NCBI GenBank assembly: GCA_951813555.1
Contig: OX638344.1
Span: 682,001-746,000, forward strand
Direction of reading: 5' to 3'
DNA: 64,000 nucleotides
Origin: an uncultured Acidimicrobiales bacterium
Lineage (GTDB): Bacteria; Actinomycetota; Acidimicrobiia; Acidimicrobiales; Bin134
Positions 25,911-34,580 of the stretch are shown here, piece after piece. Numbering within the stretch: the first letter of the stretch is position 1; every line of letters begins with the position of its first letter. Made by a program: the position numbers and the translations under genes. Below the pieces are notes generated by a model, which did no database searches, was not told the origin of the DNA, and worked only from the letters and a program-made list of their open reading frames with translations.

Positions 25911-27425
25911 ATGGCCCGCCGAGTGTCCACCCCCTGGCCGACAGAGGCGCATTCCGTCTTCTTCGACGACGTGGCATCGCGGGACACCCTCAGCAGGGCG
26001 GTGGCCCGAGGTCGGATTCGTCGGTTGGCTCCCCGGCTGTACTCTGCTGATCAAGTCAGCGATCCGGCAGAGATTGTGGTGGCGAACCGCTGGCTCATCG
26101 TGGGGCGCATGCTGCCCGGTGCGGTCATTGTGGACCGCTCTGCTGCCGAGAATGGCGGTGTGGACGGAGGGCGCCTCTTTGTGGCTGCCCCTGGTGACCG
26201 AAAGTCCATCCGGCTTCCGGGAATGGAAGTGCAAATCCGTTCCGGTGGCCCATTCCCCGAACCAGTTGAAGACCCTCCGTGGGCTCAAGGGTTGAGGATG
26301 TCCAGCCAGGCCCGCGTCTTGGTCGACAACCTGGCGGTCACCCACGGGCGGGGCGGTCGGACCCCCCGAACCTTGTCATTGGCGGAATTGGAGGACTGGC
26401 TGGCCAAAAAGGCCACCGTTTGGGGCTCGGAGCAAATTGTGCGACTGCAAGCGGATGCCGTCGCCTTGGCCGAGGCAATGGGCGTGGCTGATCGAGTGGA
26501 GAAGATCAACCGCTTGTTCGACCAGTTGGCCGGCCACCAGCCGCTGCGTCCCGCCGCAGGGAGCCTCCTGCCAGCCTTCACCCGTGGCCGGGCTTGGGAT
26601 GACCAGCGAATTGAAATGTTCAACCGGCTGATCCAGGGATTGGACCAACAAGACGACCCGGATGTGCCTGACTGGCTGCCGGCCGGATCCGAAGGAGAAG
26701 CGCTGCCATTTTTCGAGAGCTACTTCTCCAACTACATCGAGGGCACTGTCTTCACGGTGGCAGAAGCCCGAAGGATCATCGACTCCCAGCAGCCTCCGGC
26801 CTCTCGACCGGCAGATGGCCACGACATCTTGGGCACCTACCGCTGCGTTGCCGACACTTTGGGTCGAAAGGCAACTTCTGAAGACCCCGAGAAGCTGATC
26901 AGCCGCCTCTGTGACCGGCACAAGATGATCTTGGGCGGTCGTCCCGAGATGGGACCGGGCCGGTGGAAGACAGAGCCCAACCAAGTAGGGAGTTACTTGT
27001 TCGTCGATCCTACGCTTGTCGAGGGCACGCTGCGCCGCGGCTTCGAGCTAGCCTCGTCGGTCCCCGCCGGGTTTTCGCGGGCGCTGTATCTGATGGCGGT
27101 GGTGTCGGAGGTGCATCCCTTCACCGATGGAAACGGGCGAGTGGCCCGAGTGATGATGAACGCAGAGCTTTCGGCGGTGGACGCAGCCCGCATCATCATT
27201 CCCAGCGTCTACCGCAACGAGTACATCGCTTGCCTGCGACGCACTTCGGCATCAGAGGGAGGTGACGTATCCGCGTTGGTGAGAGTGATGAGCTTTGCCT
27301 GGCGGTGGACTGCCGCGATGCCCTGGGGGGATTGGGCAGCCGCCTATGGCCAGATGGAGGCCACCAACGCCCTGCAAGACCCCGATGACGCCGCCATCGG
27401 CGGCATCCGCCTCAAACTGCCCTGA
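25911..27425 (+). CDS. Fic-family AMP-transferase with AbiEi-like N-terminus
   Basis: A 504-residue protein. Residues about 1-95 resemble the winged-helix domain of AbiEi-type antitoxins (SRAVARGRIRRLAPRLYSAD). The Fic core lies at about 270-460 with the canonical motif HPFTDGNGR, whose His is catalytic for transfer of AMP from ATP to a protein target. Before the core, SNYIEG matches the inhibitory motif (S/T)-x-x-x-E-(G/N), so the enzyme should be self-restrained. The fusion suggests a toxin-like protein modifier that also binds its own promoter. No separate antitoxin gene is present. A/T-rich upstream DNA hints at recent acquisition. Confidence 0.87.
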   Translation: MARRVSTPWPTEAHSVFFDDVASRDTLSRAVARGRIRRLAPRLYSADQVSDPAEIVVANRWLIVGRMLPGAVIVDRSAAENGGVDGGRLFVAAPGDRKSIRLPGMEVQIRSGGPFPEPVEDPPWAQGLRMSSQARVLVDNLAVTHGRGGRTPRTLSLAELEDWLAKKATVWGSEQIVRLQADAVALAEAMGVADRVEKINRLFDQLAGHQPLRPAAGSLLPAFTRGRAWDDQRIEMFNRLIQGLDQQDDPDVPDWLPAGSEGEALPFFESYFSNYIEGTVFTVAEARRIIDSQQPPASRPADGHDILGTYRCVADTLGRKATSEDPEKLISRLCDRHKMILGGRPEMGPGRWKTEPNQVGSYLFVDPTLVEGTLRRGFELASSVPAGFSRALYLMAVVSEVHPFTDGNGRVARVMMNAELSAVDAARIIIPSVYRNEYIACLRRTSASEGGDVSALVRVMSFAWRWTAAMPWGDWAAAYGQMEATNALQDPDDAAIGGIRLKLP

Positions 27426-27461
27426 AGCAAGCCAATCAGTCACGGTGACGACAACGGCTAG

Positions 27462-27488
27462 TGTTCCTTAGAGCGGAACACCATTCCG
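27462..27488 (+). promoter_or_regulatory. Composite IclR-type operator, site a
   Basis: TGTTCC (27462-27467), 7 nt, GGAACA (27475-27480), 2 nt, ATTCCG (27483-27488). The first two half-sites form a perfect palindrome that extends to GTGTTCC/GGAACAC. It lies 27 nt before the ATG of the maleate-isomerase-like gene and matches four other sites in this window. Confidence 0.75.
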
Positions 27489-27515
27489 CAATAGAGCGAA
27501 TCGAGAGGGACGCCT

Positions 27516-28262
27516 ATGCCTGATGTTGTCGGCTACCGGGCCAAGATCGGGGTCATCGTGCCTTCGACCAACACCGTCGTCGAGCACGACTTCGCCCGGG
27601 TGCGGCCCCCGGGGGTCACGTTCCACAGTGGGCGCTTCTTGGTGGAGGCCCCCGACCTGAGCAGCGACGAGGCCTTTCTCCACTTTCTGGATCTTATCCG
27701 CCAGACCATCCCTACCGCAGTGCGCGACCTGATGACGTGCAAACCGGATCATCTGCTCATGGGGATGTCGGCCGAGACTTTCTGGGGAGGCAAGGAGGGC
27801 AACGCCGCATTCCAGTCTCGAGTGGCGACAATCGCCGGCGATGTCGGCATCACGTCCGGCGCGGCAGCCTGCAACGCCGCCTTGGAGCGGCTCGGCGTGT
27901 CGCGCATCGCCTGCCTGACGCCCTACCAGCCGGCGGCGGATGAGCAGGTCTACGGGTACTTCACCGAGTGCGGCTTCGATGTGAAGCGGGTTCGCGGGCT
28001 GCGCTGCAATTCGGCCACCTCCATCGCCGATGTGAGCCCCGAGACCCTTGTCGGGGTGCTCAAAGACCTCGACGGCGACGACATCGACGCCATCGTCCAG
28101 TGCGGCACCAACTTGTCCATGGTGGAGGTGGCCGACCAGGCCGAGCGCTGGCTGGGCAAGCCGGTGCTGGCCATCAACGCCATCTGCCTGTGGCACGCCC
28201 TGCGCACGCTGGACATCGACGACCAGTTCGTGGGCCACGGGATGATGCTGCGCGAATTCTGA
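27516..28262 (+). CDS. Maleate isomerase/arylmalonate decarboxylase-family protein
   Basis: A 248-residue member of the Asp/Glu-racemase superfamily closest in outline to maleate cis-trans isomerase (NicE) and arylmalonate decarboxylase. The first strand KIGVIVPSTNTVVEHDF is typical. Two candidate catalytic cysteines are visible in SGAAACNAALE (about residue 114) and VQCGTNLSM (about 193). A maleate isomerase would turn maleate, or a substituted maleate, into the fumarate form. A ribosome site (GAGAGGGA) and operator site a precede it. The FAD monooxygenase gene follows 3 nt later, so the pair is one operon, reminiscent of the end of nicotinate-type pathways. Confidence 0.85.
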   Translation: MPDVVGYRAKIGVIVPSTNTVVEHDFARVRPPGVTFHSGRFLVEAPDLSSDEAFLHFLDLIRQTIPTAVRDLMTCKPDHLLMGMSAETFWGGKEGNAAFQSRVATIAGDVGITSGAAACNAALERLGVSRIACLTPYQPAADEQVYGYFTECGFDVKRVRGLRCNSATSIADVSPETLVGVLKDLDGDDIDAIVQCGTNLSMVEVADQAERWLGKPVLAINAICLWHALRTLDIDDQFVGHGMMLREF

Positions 28263-28265
28263 TTC

Positions 28266-29480
28266 GTGCCACCGCCTCACGTCATTGTCGTCGGCACCGG
28301 TCCGGTCGGTTGCGTGGCCAGCGCCATGCTGGCGTCGGGCGGCATCGACGTGACGTTGCTAGAGGCGGCCCCTGAGCTGCCCCGGGAATTGCGGGCATCG
28401 ACGTTCCACCCCGCCACACTCGACCTGCTCGATCGCTTCGGCGTGATCGACGAGATGGTCCAGCGGGGCTTGGTCGCCCCCCGATTCGCCTATCGGGATC
28501 GGCGCACTGGTGTGGTGGCCGAGTTCAATCTCGGCATGCTGGACGACGTGACCGACCACCCGTTCCGGCTTCAATGCGAGCAATACAAGCTGTGCGAGAT
28601 CATGCTCGACAGGTTCCGCTCGATGGCCAATGTCGACGTCAGATTCGGTGCTGAGGTGGTGGGTGCCGTCGATCACGGCGATACCGCCGCAGCCCATCTG
28701 GCCTCCGGCGAGACGCTGGTCGCCGATGCGGTGGTGGCCGCCGACGGCGCAGCCAGCGCAGTGCGCAAATCGCTGGGCCTGGGGTTCGACGGCATGACTT
28801 ACGAAGATCGCTACTTGGTACTGTCCACACCCTTCGAGATGGCCGACCATCTCGACGACTTGGCCTACGTCAACTACATCTCCGATCCCGAGGAGTGGCT
28901 GGTGCTGCTTCGAACGGTGGACCTCTGGCGAGCACTGTTCCCGGTGGGCGATGGCGAGGCCGACGATGAGGCGCTCAGCGACCCGAGCGTCCAGAGGAGG
29001 CTCAACGGCATTGTGCACCGCTCTGAGCCCTACGACGTCGCCCATCGCACGATCTATCGGGTCCACCAGCGAGTGGCCGACCGATTTCTCGTCGGTCGGG
29101 TGGTTTTGATGGGCGATGCCGCCCACATCAACAATCCGCTGGGCGGCATGGGCATGAACGGTGGCATCCACGATGCGGTGTTGCTGGGGGCGTCGTTGGC
29201 CGCAGTCCTGCGGGGTGACATAGGTGCCGATCGCCTATCTCATCACGCCGAGCTGCGGAGGGCTCTGGCTGTCGACTACGTCAGACGGCATACCCATGAA
29301 AACGCCCAAAGCCTGGCCGCCCCCGACGGCGCCGCCCGCCAACGGGCTCTCGACCACTTGGCCGCCACAGCAGCCGCTCCTGATGAGGCGCGGGCCTACA
29401 TGCTCCAGGCCAGCATGATCAACGCAGTGCACGCCATGAGCGCAGAGCTCGAGGAGGTCGGCGTCTTCACGACAGGCTGA
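28266..29480 (+). CDS. FAD-dependent aromatic monooxygenase (PHBH/NicC type)
   Basis: A 404-residue class A flavin monooxygenase. It has the dinucleotide motif GTGPVGCVASAML at the N-terminus, the DG motif ADGAASAVRKSLG (about 158-170), and the GD motif LMGDAAHINNPLGGMGMNG (about 280-298). Members hydroxylate aromatic or N-heterocyclic rings with NAD(P)H and oxygen. The GTG start at 28266 follows the isomerase gene by 3 nt. The pairing of a NicC-like and a NicE-like gene suggests ring hydroxylation of a pyridine- or pyrrole-type compound, but the substrate is inference. Its 3' end overlaps the opposing gene by 14 nt. Confidence 0.87.
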   Translation: MPPPHVIVVGTGPVGCVASAMLASGGIDVTLLEAAPELPRELRASTFHPATLDLLDRFGVIDEMVQRGLVAPRFAYRDRRTGVVAEFNLGMLDDVTDHPFRLQCEQYKLCEIMLDRFRSMANVDVRFGAEVVGAVDHGDTAAAHLASGETLVADAVVAADGAASAVRKSLGLGFDGMTYEDRYLVLSTPFEMADHLDDLAYVNYISDPEEWLVLLRTVDLWRALFPVGDGEADDEALSDPSVQRRLNGIVHRSEPYDVAHRTIYRVHQRVADRFLVGRVVLMGDAAHINNPLGGMGMNGGIHDAVLLGASLAAVLRGDIGADRLSHHAELRRALAVDYVRRHTHENAQSLAAPDGAARQRALDHLAATAAAPDEARAYMLQASMINAVHAMSAELEEVGVFTTG

Positions 29481-31056
29481 AGATCAGCACCTCGTGGGTC
29501 TCATAGCTGGTGAAGACGACTTCGTTGTCGCCGTCGCCGTCTAGGTCGGCGACCGCTCCTCCGGCCGCCTGTCCGAACGACTCGGCCAGCACATGCTGCA
29601 CAAACTCGCCGGGTGTCGCCTGCTCGAACCAGAAGACACGGTCGTCGCCGTCGCCGGACACGGTGAGGTCGATGTCTCCGTCGTTGTCCACGTCTCCCCA
29701 TGAGAAGACGCCGGGAGCGGCCTGGAACGCGGCCCCGACCGACGGGCGCGACTCGATGCCATCGCTGATCACCGTCTGTTGCCAGGACAGCCGGGGATCA
29801 GTGGGCGGCGACATGATGTAGATCCCGGCCTCATAGTCATCGGGACTCTCGGGGGCAGGCACGTGGTTCGAGCCCACCCAGCCGTCGGTCCCATCCCCGA
29901 ACAGGTTGGGAATCACCGAAAGCTGGATGGTGCGCCCCTGCGCATCGGTGATGTCATGGCGCTCCCATGCACCCGATGGCCGGGCAGTCGATGGCGGCTC
30001 GAGGTTCTCGAACCACACGTAGGACTGGCCTTCCAAGAAGTACTGGCCGGAGGCCAAGTCCATGTCGCCATCGCCGTCCACGTCATGGACGACTGGGAGG
30101 CTTCCGCCGCCCCGACCGATGACCCGTGGCACCGAATCGAATCGATTGGGCTCTGTGGTGCCCTTGAACCACTGGGCCTCGGCGTCGTCGAGCGTCTCGG
30201 CCACGGTGATCAGATCGTCAACTCCATCACTGTCGATGTCGACGAACTCGGCGCGGTGGTAAAAGTGCGGTGATCCGCGGGGAACGATATCTCGGCGAAC
30301 CCAGTCTCCCCCACTGTTCTCCAACCAGAACAGGGCGCCGCAGGGTCCCAGTTCCAGGTTGAACTCGCATACAAAGAAGCCGCCGCTCACCAGCAGATCT
30401 AGGTCGCCGTCGCCATCGATGTCATGAGGAAGGGCTTCGTTGGGAAAGTAATCGCCGTCGGCCCGGGTGATCACATGCTCCGGAGTCCATTCGTGCAGCC
30501 CACCGCCGCCATTGAGGTAGATGGTAAGGGAGCCCGGCGGGAATTGCACCGGGGTGGGGTCGACGCCCCGCCATCCAAAGGAGTTGACGATGAGGTCGAG
30601 GTCGCCATCGCCGTCGATATCTGCGACCTCGGCGCCTGCGGGACCGTCGGCGAATGCATCGACCACGATGATCGAGAACCTCGAATCGGCAGCCACGGTC
30701 GGCGCCACCTCGGGAGGGATGATGTTGCCGTCGACATCCCGGGGCACCGGGGTGTCGTCGGCCGGGGTGTCGCCAGCCGGGGTGTCGCTGGGCGGAGTGT
30801 CGTCGGCCGGGGTGTCGTCGGCCGGGGTGTCGCTGGGCGGGGTGTCGCCAGCCGGGGTGTCGCCGGCCGGGGTGGATTCGGGAGAAATCGTTTGTGGGCG
30901 GGGAACCGTCGGAGCAGGTGTTGTCGGCTCTCCCGGAGTGGTTGGTTGAGGGCTGGCTGAGGCCGGTTGTTGCCGATCGCCGCCGCCGCAGGATGAGGTG
31001 AGCAGGGCAAACGCGATGACCAGCGTCACCCAACAGTGTTTCGTTGACCGGAACAC
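29467..31056 (-). CDS. FG-GAP/VCBS-repeat surface lipoprotein
   Basis: A 529-residue exported protein. The signal peptide ends in a lipobox (AFALLTSSCGG, Cys about 23). A low-complexity linker of short repeats (TPAGDTP, TPPSDTP, TPADDTP) spans about residues 62-105. The rest is a beta-propeller of FG-GAP repeats with calcium loops such as DIDGDGDLDL, DVDGDGDMDL and DLDGDGDNEV, one per blade. Such proteins bind ligands or partners outside the cell. The start is GTG at 31056, which falls inside operator site b. The gene converges on, and overlaps by 14 nt, the FAD monooxygenase gene. Confidence 0.85.
   Translation of the reverse strand: MFRSTKHCWVTLVIAFALLTSSCGGGDRQQPASASPQPTTPGEPTTPAPTVPRPQTISPESTPAGDTPAGDTPPSDTPADDTPADDTPPSDTPAGDTPADDTPVPRDVDGNIIPPEVAPTVAADSRFSIIVVDAFADGPAGAEVADIDGDGDLDLIVNSFGWRGVDPTPVQFPPGSLTIYLNGGGGLHEWTPEHVITRADGDYFPNEALPHDIDGDGDLDLLVSGGFFVCEFNLELGPCGALFWLENSGGDWVRRDIVPRGSPHFYHRAEFVDIDSDGVDDLITVAETLDDAEAQWFKGTTEPNRFDSVPRVIGRGGGSLPVVHDVDGDGDMDLASGQYFLEGQSYVWFENLEPPSTARPSGAWERHDITDAQGRTIQLSVIPNLFGDGTDGWVGSNHVPAPESPDDYEAGIYIMSPPTDPRLSWQQTVISDGIESRPSVGAAFQAAPGVFSWGDVDNDGDIDLTVSGDGDDRVFWFEQATPGEFVQHVLAESFGQAAGGAVADLDGDGDNEVVFTSYETHEVLIFSLS
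30749..30868 (-). repeat. Eight tandem 15-bp repeats in the lipoprotein linker
   Basis: Eight consecutive 15-bp units of the type GGGGTGTCGTCGGCC (plus-strand reading, with a few substitutions) encode the five-residue repeats D-T-P-A-D, D-T-P-A-G and D-T-P-P-S of the surface lipoprotein. Such short in-frame repeats can change in number by slippage without a frameshift. Confidence 0.85.
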
Positions 31057-31063
31057 TGTTTCG
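31037..31063 (+). promoter_or_regulatory. Composite IclR-type operator, site b
   Basis: TGTTTC (31037-31042), 7 nt, GGAACA (31050-31055), 2 nt, GTTTCG (31058-31063). It is located between the divergent FG-GAP lipoprotein gene, whose GTG start it covers, and the secreted protein gene at 31180. Same architecture as sites a, c, d and e. Confidence 0.7.
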
Positions 31064-31179
31064 TTCTAGCCTAAGACCGACATTGCGGGCAAGAGCACAC
31101 TTGTCGGGAAGGCAGCTTCGCAATTCGATAACTTTTGGCATCTATTGCCGCTCTCAGGGGCAATAGGAGGGGAGAACCC

Positions 31180-31959
31180 ATGGTGGATCGTAGTATCCGA
31201 CGCCTGCTCTTCGCTGGCGTCGTCGTCGCCCTTGCTGGCATTCTTGTAGCCCCGGCTGCGGTTGCCGACCACGGTGAAGGCCATAACGGAGAAACTCTGG
31301 AGCTATCCAAGAGCGAGGATCTCCAAGACGGCGATCTGGTCACCGTTACCCTGACCAGTTGGCTGCCCGGCAATACCGCCACCGTCGTGACCTGCTACAC
31401 GTACCCCGCGGCTGGACCAGCCGATTGCGAGCTGAGCAACTACGGCATGCACATTGTGATGATCAGCGAGGATGGGACTGGGTCCATCGACTACCCGGTG
31501 GTGATCGTGCCCGGGCGGTGCGACGAGACCACAGCGTGCTTCGTTGTCGCCGGCGACGGATTCGGACCGAGCGCGAACTACGCCGCCCAGGAATTCACAT
31601 TTGCGGCTGCCTCGGCGGCCGAGCCCGAGCCCACCCCCGAGCCGACCGAAGCGCCCGCCGAGCCCGAGCCCACCCCCGAGCCGACCGAAGCGCCCGCTGA
31701 GCCCGAGCCTGAGCCCACCCCCGAGCCGACCGAAGCGCCCGCTGAGCCCGAGGCTGAGCCCGAGCCCGAGCCCACCCCCGAGCCGACCGAAGCGCCCGCC
31801 GAGCCCGAGCCGGCCGATGAGGTGGCTGCCCCGGCTGACGATGACAATGGAGACGGCTCGGTCTGGGTCTGGCTGCTTCCGGTGATCATCGCGGTCGTGG
31901 TGCTTGGCCTCGTCGGACTGTGGATCCGCCAGCGCAGGAGCGGCCGCGCCGCGGCCTGA
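31180..31959 (+). CDS. Exported membrane-anchored Ig-like protein with Pro/Glu repeats
   Basis: A 259-residue protein with a signal peptide (MVDRSIRRLLFAGVVVALAG, cleavage near AVAD). A beta-rich domain (about 35-140) has Cys pairs spaced like the neocarzinostatin-type Ig fold (VVTCYTYPAAGPADCEL and CDETTACFVVAGDGFG). Next comes a stalk of EPTPEPTEAPAEP repeats (about 148-210), then one membrane helix (VWLLPVIIAVVVLGLVGLWI) and a basic tail. This is a surface protein held by its C-terminal anchor. The ATG at 31180 is set by AGGAGGGGAG 5 nt upstream. The neocarzinostatin likeness is from spacing only and is tentative. Confidence 0.82.
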   Translation: MVDRSIRRLLFAGVVVALAGILVAPAAVADHGEGHNGETLELSKSEDLQDGDLVTVTLTSWLPGNTATVVTCYTYPAAGPADCELSNYGMHIVMISEDGTGSIDYPVVIVPGRCDETTACFVVAGDGFGPSANYAAQEFTFAAASAAEPEPTPEPTEAPAEPEPTPEPTEAPAEPEPEPTPEPTEAPAEPEAEPEPEPTPEPTEAPAEPEPADEVAAPADDDNGDGSVWVWLLPVIIAVVVLGLVGLWIRQRRSGRAAA

Positions 31960-31960
31960 T

Positions 31961-33238
31961 GTGATCGGGTTCAGGCCAGCTCTCGCCACTGTTGGGATCG
32001 TCGCCGTTGCCGCGGCGGCCTGCGGAGGCGAACCCAAGCCGCAATCCAGCGCCCAGAGTGACTGGGACATCCAAGACGGCACCGAGATGTCCGACACCTC
32101 CTTTGGCGTATCGGCTGCGCCCAACGGCGATCTGATCGTGGCCGCGGTCACCGAGGGCAGCCTGGCCGGCGACAACCAGGGTCGGCGGGACGTCTACCTC
32201 GCCCGGTATTCGCCCGACGGCGAGTTGCGATGGTCGAGGCTAACCGGTGGACCACAGAACGACTCCCCGCTGGGCGTATCGGTGGCCCCCGACGGCTCGA
32301 TCTATGTCGGCGGCGTCACCGACGGCGACTACGCCTCGCCCAACCGGGGATCGGCCGACGTCTGGCTGGCCCGGTACGACGCCGACGGCAACGAGCTGTG
32401 GCGCAAGCAATTCGGCCGCGATATGTGGGACCGGGGCTTCGACGTGGCCGCTTTTGACCGTGGTGCCTATGTCACCGGCTATACCTCCAGCTCGCTCGAC
32501 CCCGACACCGATCTCGGGGGCTTCGACGGCTTTGCCGCCAAGTTCGATGCCGAGGGCAATCAGCAGTGGATCCGCCACATCGGCACCGATGCCACCGACT
32601 GGGGCCAGGGATCGGCGCTGGCCCCCGACGGCGGGCTCTATGTCACCGGATACACCGAAGGCGATCTCAGCGGCTCCAGCGCGGGCGACAAGGATCTGTT
32701 CGCGGTGCGTCTCTCGGCCGATGGCAGCCTGGATTGGGCCACGCAGCTCGGGTCAGCGGCCCTCGACTGGACCCAGGGAGTAGGCCTCGGCCCTGATGGC
32801 GGGGTGTTGCTGGCCGGATCAACCGAGGGCGACTTCGCCGCCGAAAACGCCGGCGAACGAGACATGATCGTGGTGTCGCTCAATGCCGACGGCACCGAGA
32901 AGTGGCGCTGGCAAGCGGGCACGGCGGGCGCAGACTCGGCGTTCGAAGTCCGCCTGGCCGGAGAGTTCATCGTGGTCACCGGCAGCGTCACCGGCGACCT
33001 TGCGGGAGGAAACGCGGCGTTGGGCGAACGGGATGCCGTGCTGGTCTGGTTGGACCTCGCCGGCAATGTGGTCGAAATCCAGCAATTCGGCACCGACGCC
33101 GTCGATGACGCGACGGGATTGGATGTTGCCGCCGATGGCGCGGTGTTCTGGAGCGGGCACACCTTTGGCTCGTTCAAGGGCCCGGGCGCAGGGGCGGCCG
33201 ATCTGATGTTCGGCCGCCGGGCGGCTCGTGGAGAGTGA
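31961..33238 (+). CDS. SBBP-repeat beta-propeller lipoprotein
   Basis: A 425-residue exported lipoprotein from the GTG at 31961, one base after the upstream stop. The lipobox is VAVAAAACGG (Cys about 21). The body is a series of about 45-residue propeller repeats, each with a core like APDGGLYVTGYTEGDL followed by D-x-x-x-V-x-L and W-x-x-Q-x-G segments (at least six). This matches bacterial SBBP/PQQ-like extracellular proteins. It is translationally coupled to the Ig-like protein and followed 9 nt later by the acyl-CoA dehydrogenase gene. Its binding partner is unknown. Confidence 0.83.
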   Translation: MIGFRPALATVGIVAVAAAACGGEPKPQSSAQSDWDIQDGTEMSDTSFGVSAAPNGDLIVAAVTEGSLAGDNQGRRDVYLARYSPDGELRWSRLTGGPQNDSPLGVSVAPDGSIYVGGVTDGDYASPNRGSADVWLARYDADGNELWRKQFGRDMWDRGFDVAAFDRGAYVTGYTSSSLDPDTDLGGFDGFAAKFDAEGNQQWIRHIGTDATDWGQGSALAPDGGLYVTGYTEGDLSGSSAGDKDLFAVRLSADGSLDWATQLGSAALDWTQGVGLGPDGGVLLAGSTEGDFAAENAGERDMIVVSLNADGTEKWRWQAGTAGADSAFEVRLAGEFIVVTGSVTGDLAGGNAALGERDAVLVWLDLAGNVVEIQQFGTDAVDDATGLDVAADGAVFWSGHTFGSFKGPGAGAADLMFGRRAARGE

Positions 33239-33247
33239 GTACAGGCA

Positions 33248-34543
33248 GTGGGATCTGAGCTTGTCAATCGGGTAACCGGCGAACTGCTGGTCGAGGACAT
33301 GACCGAGGCCGAGCGCGAGCGGGCCCGGCAGGTCGATCAGGTACTGTCTGCGCTGGCTGAACGGGCGGTGGAGGCCGACCGGGCAGGAGAGTTCCCCCTC
33401 GAACACGTCCGCACGATCTCCAAGGCGAACCTGCTGGGGCTAACGGTGCCGGTCGCCTACGGAGGACTCGGCGGCGGGCTGCGCGATCTCGCGGCGGCCA
33501 CCTTCGCCATGGCCACCGCCTGTCCCTCGACCGCGCTGGCCTACTTCTTCCAGTGCAGCGGGTCGTCTCGCGGCCTGCTGCCGCTGGCCGCCATCGATGC
33601 CGGGCTATTCGCAGCTGATGAGGTGCCCGCAGTGCGGTCGTTCAGCGAGAAGGTGCTGAACCGAATGGGGGCTGAGGGCCGATGGGTGGCCAACTTCGCC
33701 AGCGAGTCGGTGCGGTCGAAGGACGCGGCGATCACCATTGCCACCGAGGCGTCGCGCACCGATGGCGGATGGCTTTTGAACGGAGTCAAATCGTTCGGCT
33801 GCGCCACCGGAGTGGCTGACGACTACCTGGTCACGGCCAAACTCGACACCGGGGACACGGCTGAGTTCTTGTCGGTGTTCTTGATTCCCCGGGATACGCC
33901 GGGGGTGAGCGAGCGGGCCAAATGGGACGCCATCGGCATGCGGGCCACCGCCACCCACGGGATCGTGCTTGAGAACGCCTTCGTGCCCGACGAGAATGCC
34001 CTTACCGTGCCGGGAACGTTTGTCAAGATGACCCAGGTGAGCCGGGGCAGCTTTGTCGGCAACCAGGTGGCCCTGTCGTCGGTGTACATCGGCGCCGCCC
34101 AGTCGGTGTACGACTTCGCGCTGCGGTTTTTGACCGAAACCACCTACCACGGCACCGATGAACCCATCGGCGGCAGTGATCTCCACCGCCAGCTCTTGGG
34201 CAAGATGCGAGCCCACCTGGACACCGCCTATCTCTGGGCCCGCCGACAGATTCTGTTGGAAACGGCCGACCCCGAGATCATTGCCAAAGACGATGTGGTG
34301 GCCAACTGGCGGATTGCCAAAGGAGAGATCGCCGACAACTGCTTCCAGGTGGCTGTGCAAGCCCTGAAAGCCTGCGGAACCGGTAACACCGGGATGGCAG
34401 GCCCGGTCTCTCGAGGTCTGCGCGACTTGTCGATGGGACTGGTACAGGGGTTTCCCGCCGAGCGAGGCCGCCTGGAAGCGGCCGCATACTTGGTATTCGG
34501 CAAAGAGGGTGATCAATTCGGGACCGCGGGGGGCGGGCGGTGA
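33248..34543 (+). CDS. Acyl-CoA dehydrogenase family protein
   Basis: A 431-residue flavoprotein of the acyl-CoA dehydrogenase fold, expected to oxidise an acyl-CoA or act as a flavin monooxygenase of the same fold. Landmarks are the N-terminal helical part with PVAYGGLGGGLRDLAAA, the central beta domain (DGGWLLNGVKSFGCATGVAD), and a C-terminal helical bundle ending near QGFPAERGRLEAAAYLVFG. The usual catalytic Glu position is not obvious by eye. GTG start at 33248. It stands just before the branched-chain-type transporter genes on the same strand. Confidence 0.83.
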   Translation: MGSELVNRVTGELLVEDMTEAERERARQVDQVLSALAERAVEADRAGEFPLEHVRTISKANLLGLTVPVAYGGLGGGLRDLAAATFAMATACPSTALAYFFQCSGSSRGLLPLAAIDAGLFAADEVPAVRSFSEKVLNRMGAEGRWVANFASESVRSKDAAITIATEASRTDGGWLLNGVKSFGCATGVADDYLVTAKLDTGDTAEFLSVFLIPRDTPGVSERAKWDAIGMRATATHGIVLENAFVPDENALTVPGTFVKMTQVSRGSFVGNQVALSSVYIGAAQSVYDFALRFLTETTYHGTDEPIGGSDLHRQLLGKMRAHLDTAYLWARRQILLETADPEIIAKDDVVANWRIAKGEIADNCFQVAVQALKACGTGNTGMAGPVSRGLRDLSMGLVQGFPAERGRLEAAAYLVFGKEGDQFGTAGGGR

Positions 34544-34580
34544 GCGTCGCTGCGGAGCGCAGACGGCAACGGGGCCGACA

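Noticed and set aside
25613..27425. tRNA-Gly next to an A/T-rich region and a Fic gene as an integration site of a mobile element
   Set aside because: Elements usually enter the 3' end of a tRNA, which here abuts the isomerase gene. No integrase and no repeat of the tRNA end were seen on the other side.
30749..30868. Possible CRISPR array from regular 15-bp repeats
   Set aside because: The units are contiguous without spacers and encode an in-frame peptide repeat in a lipoprotein linker.
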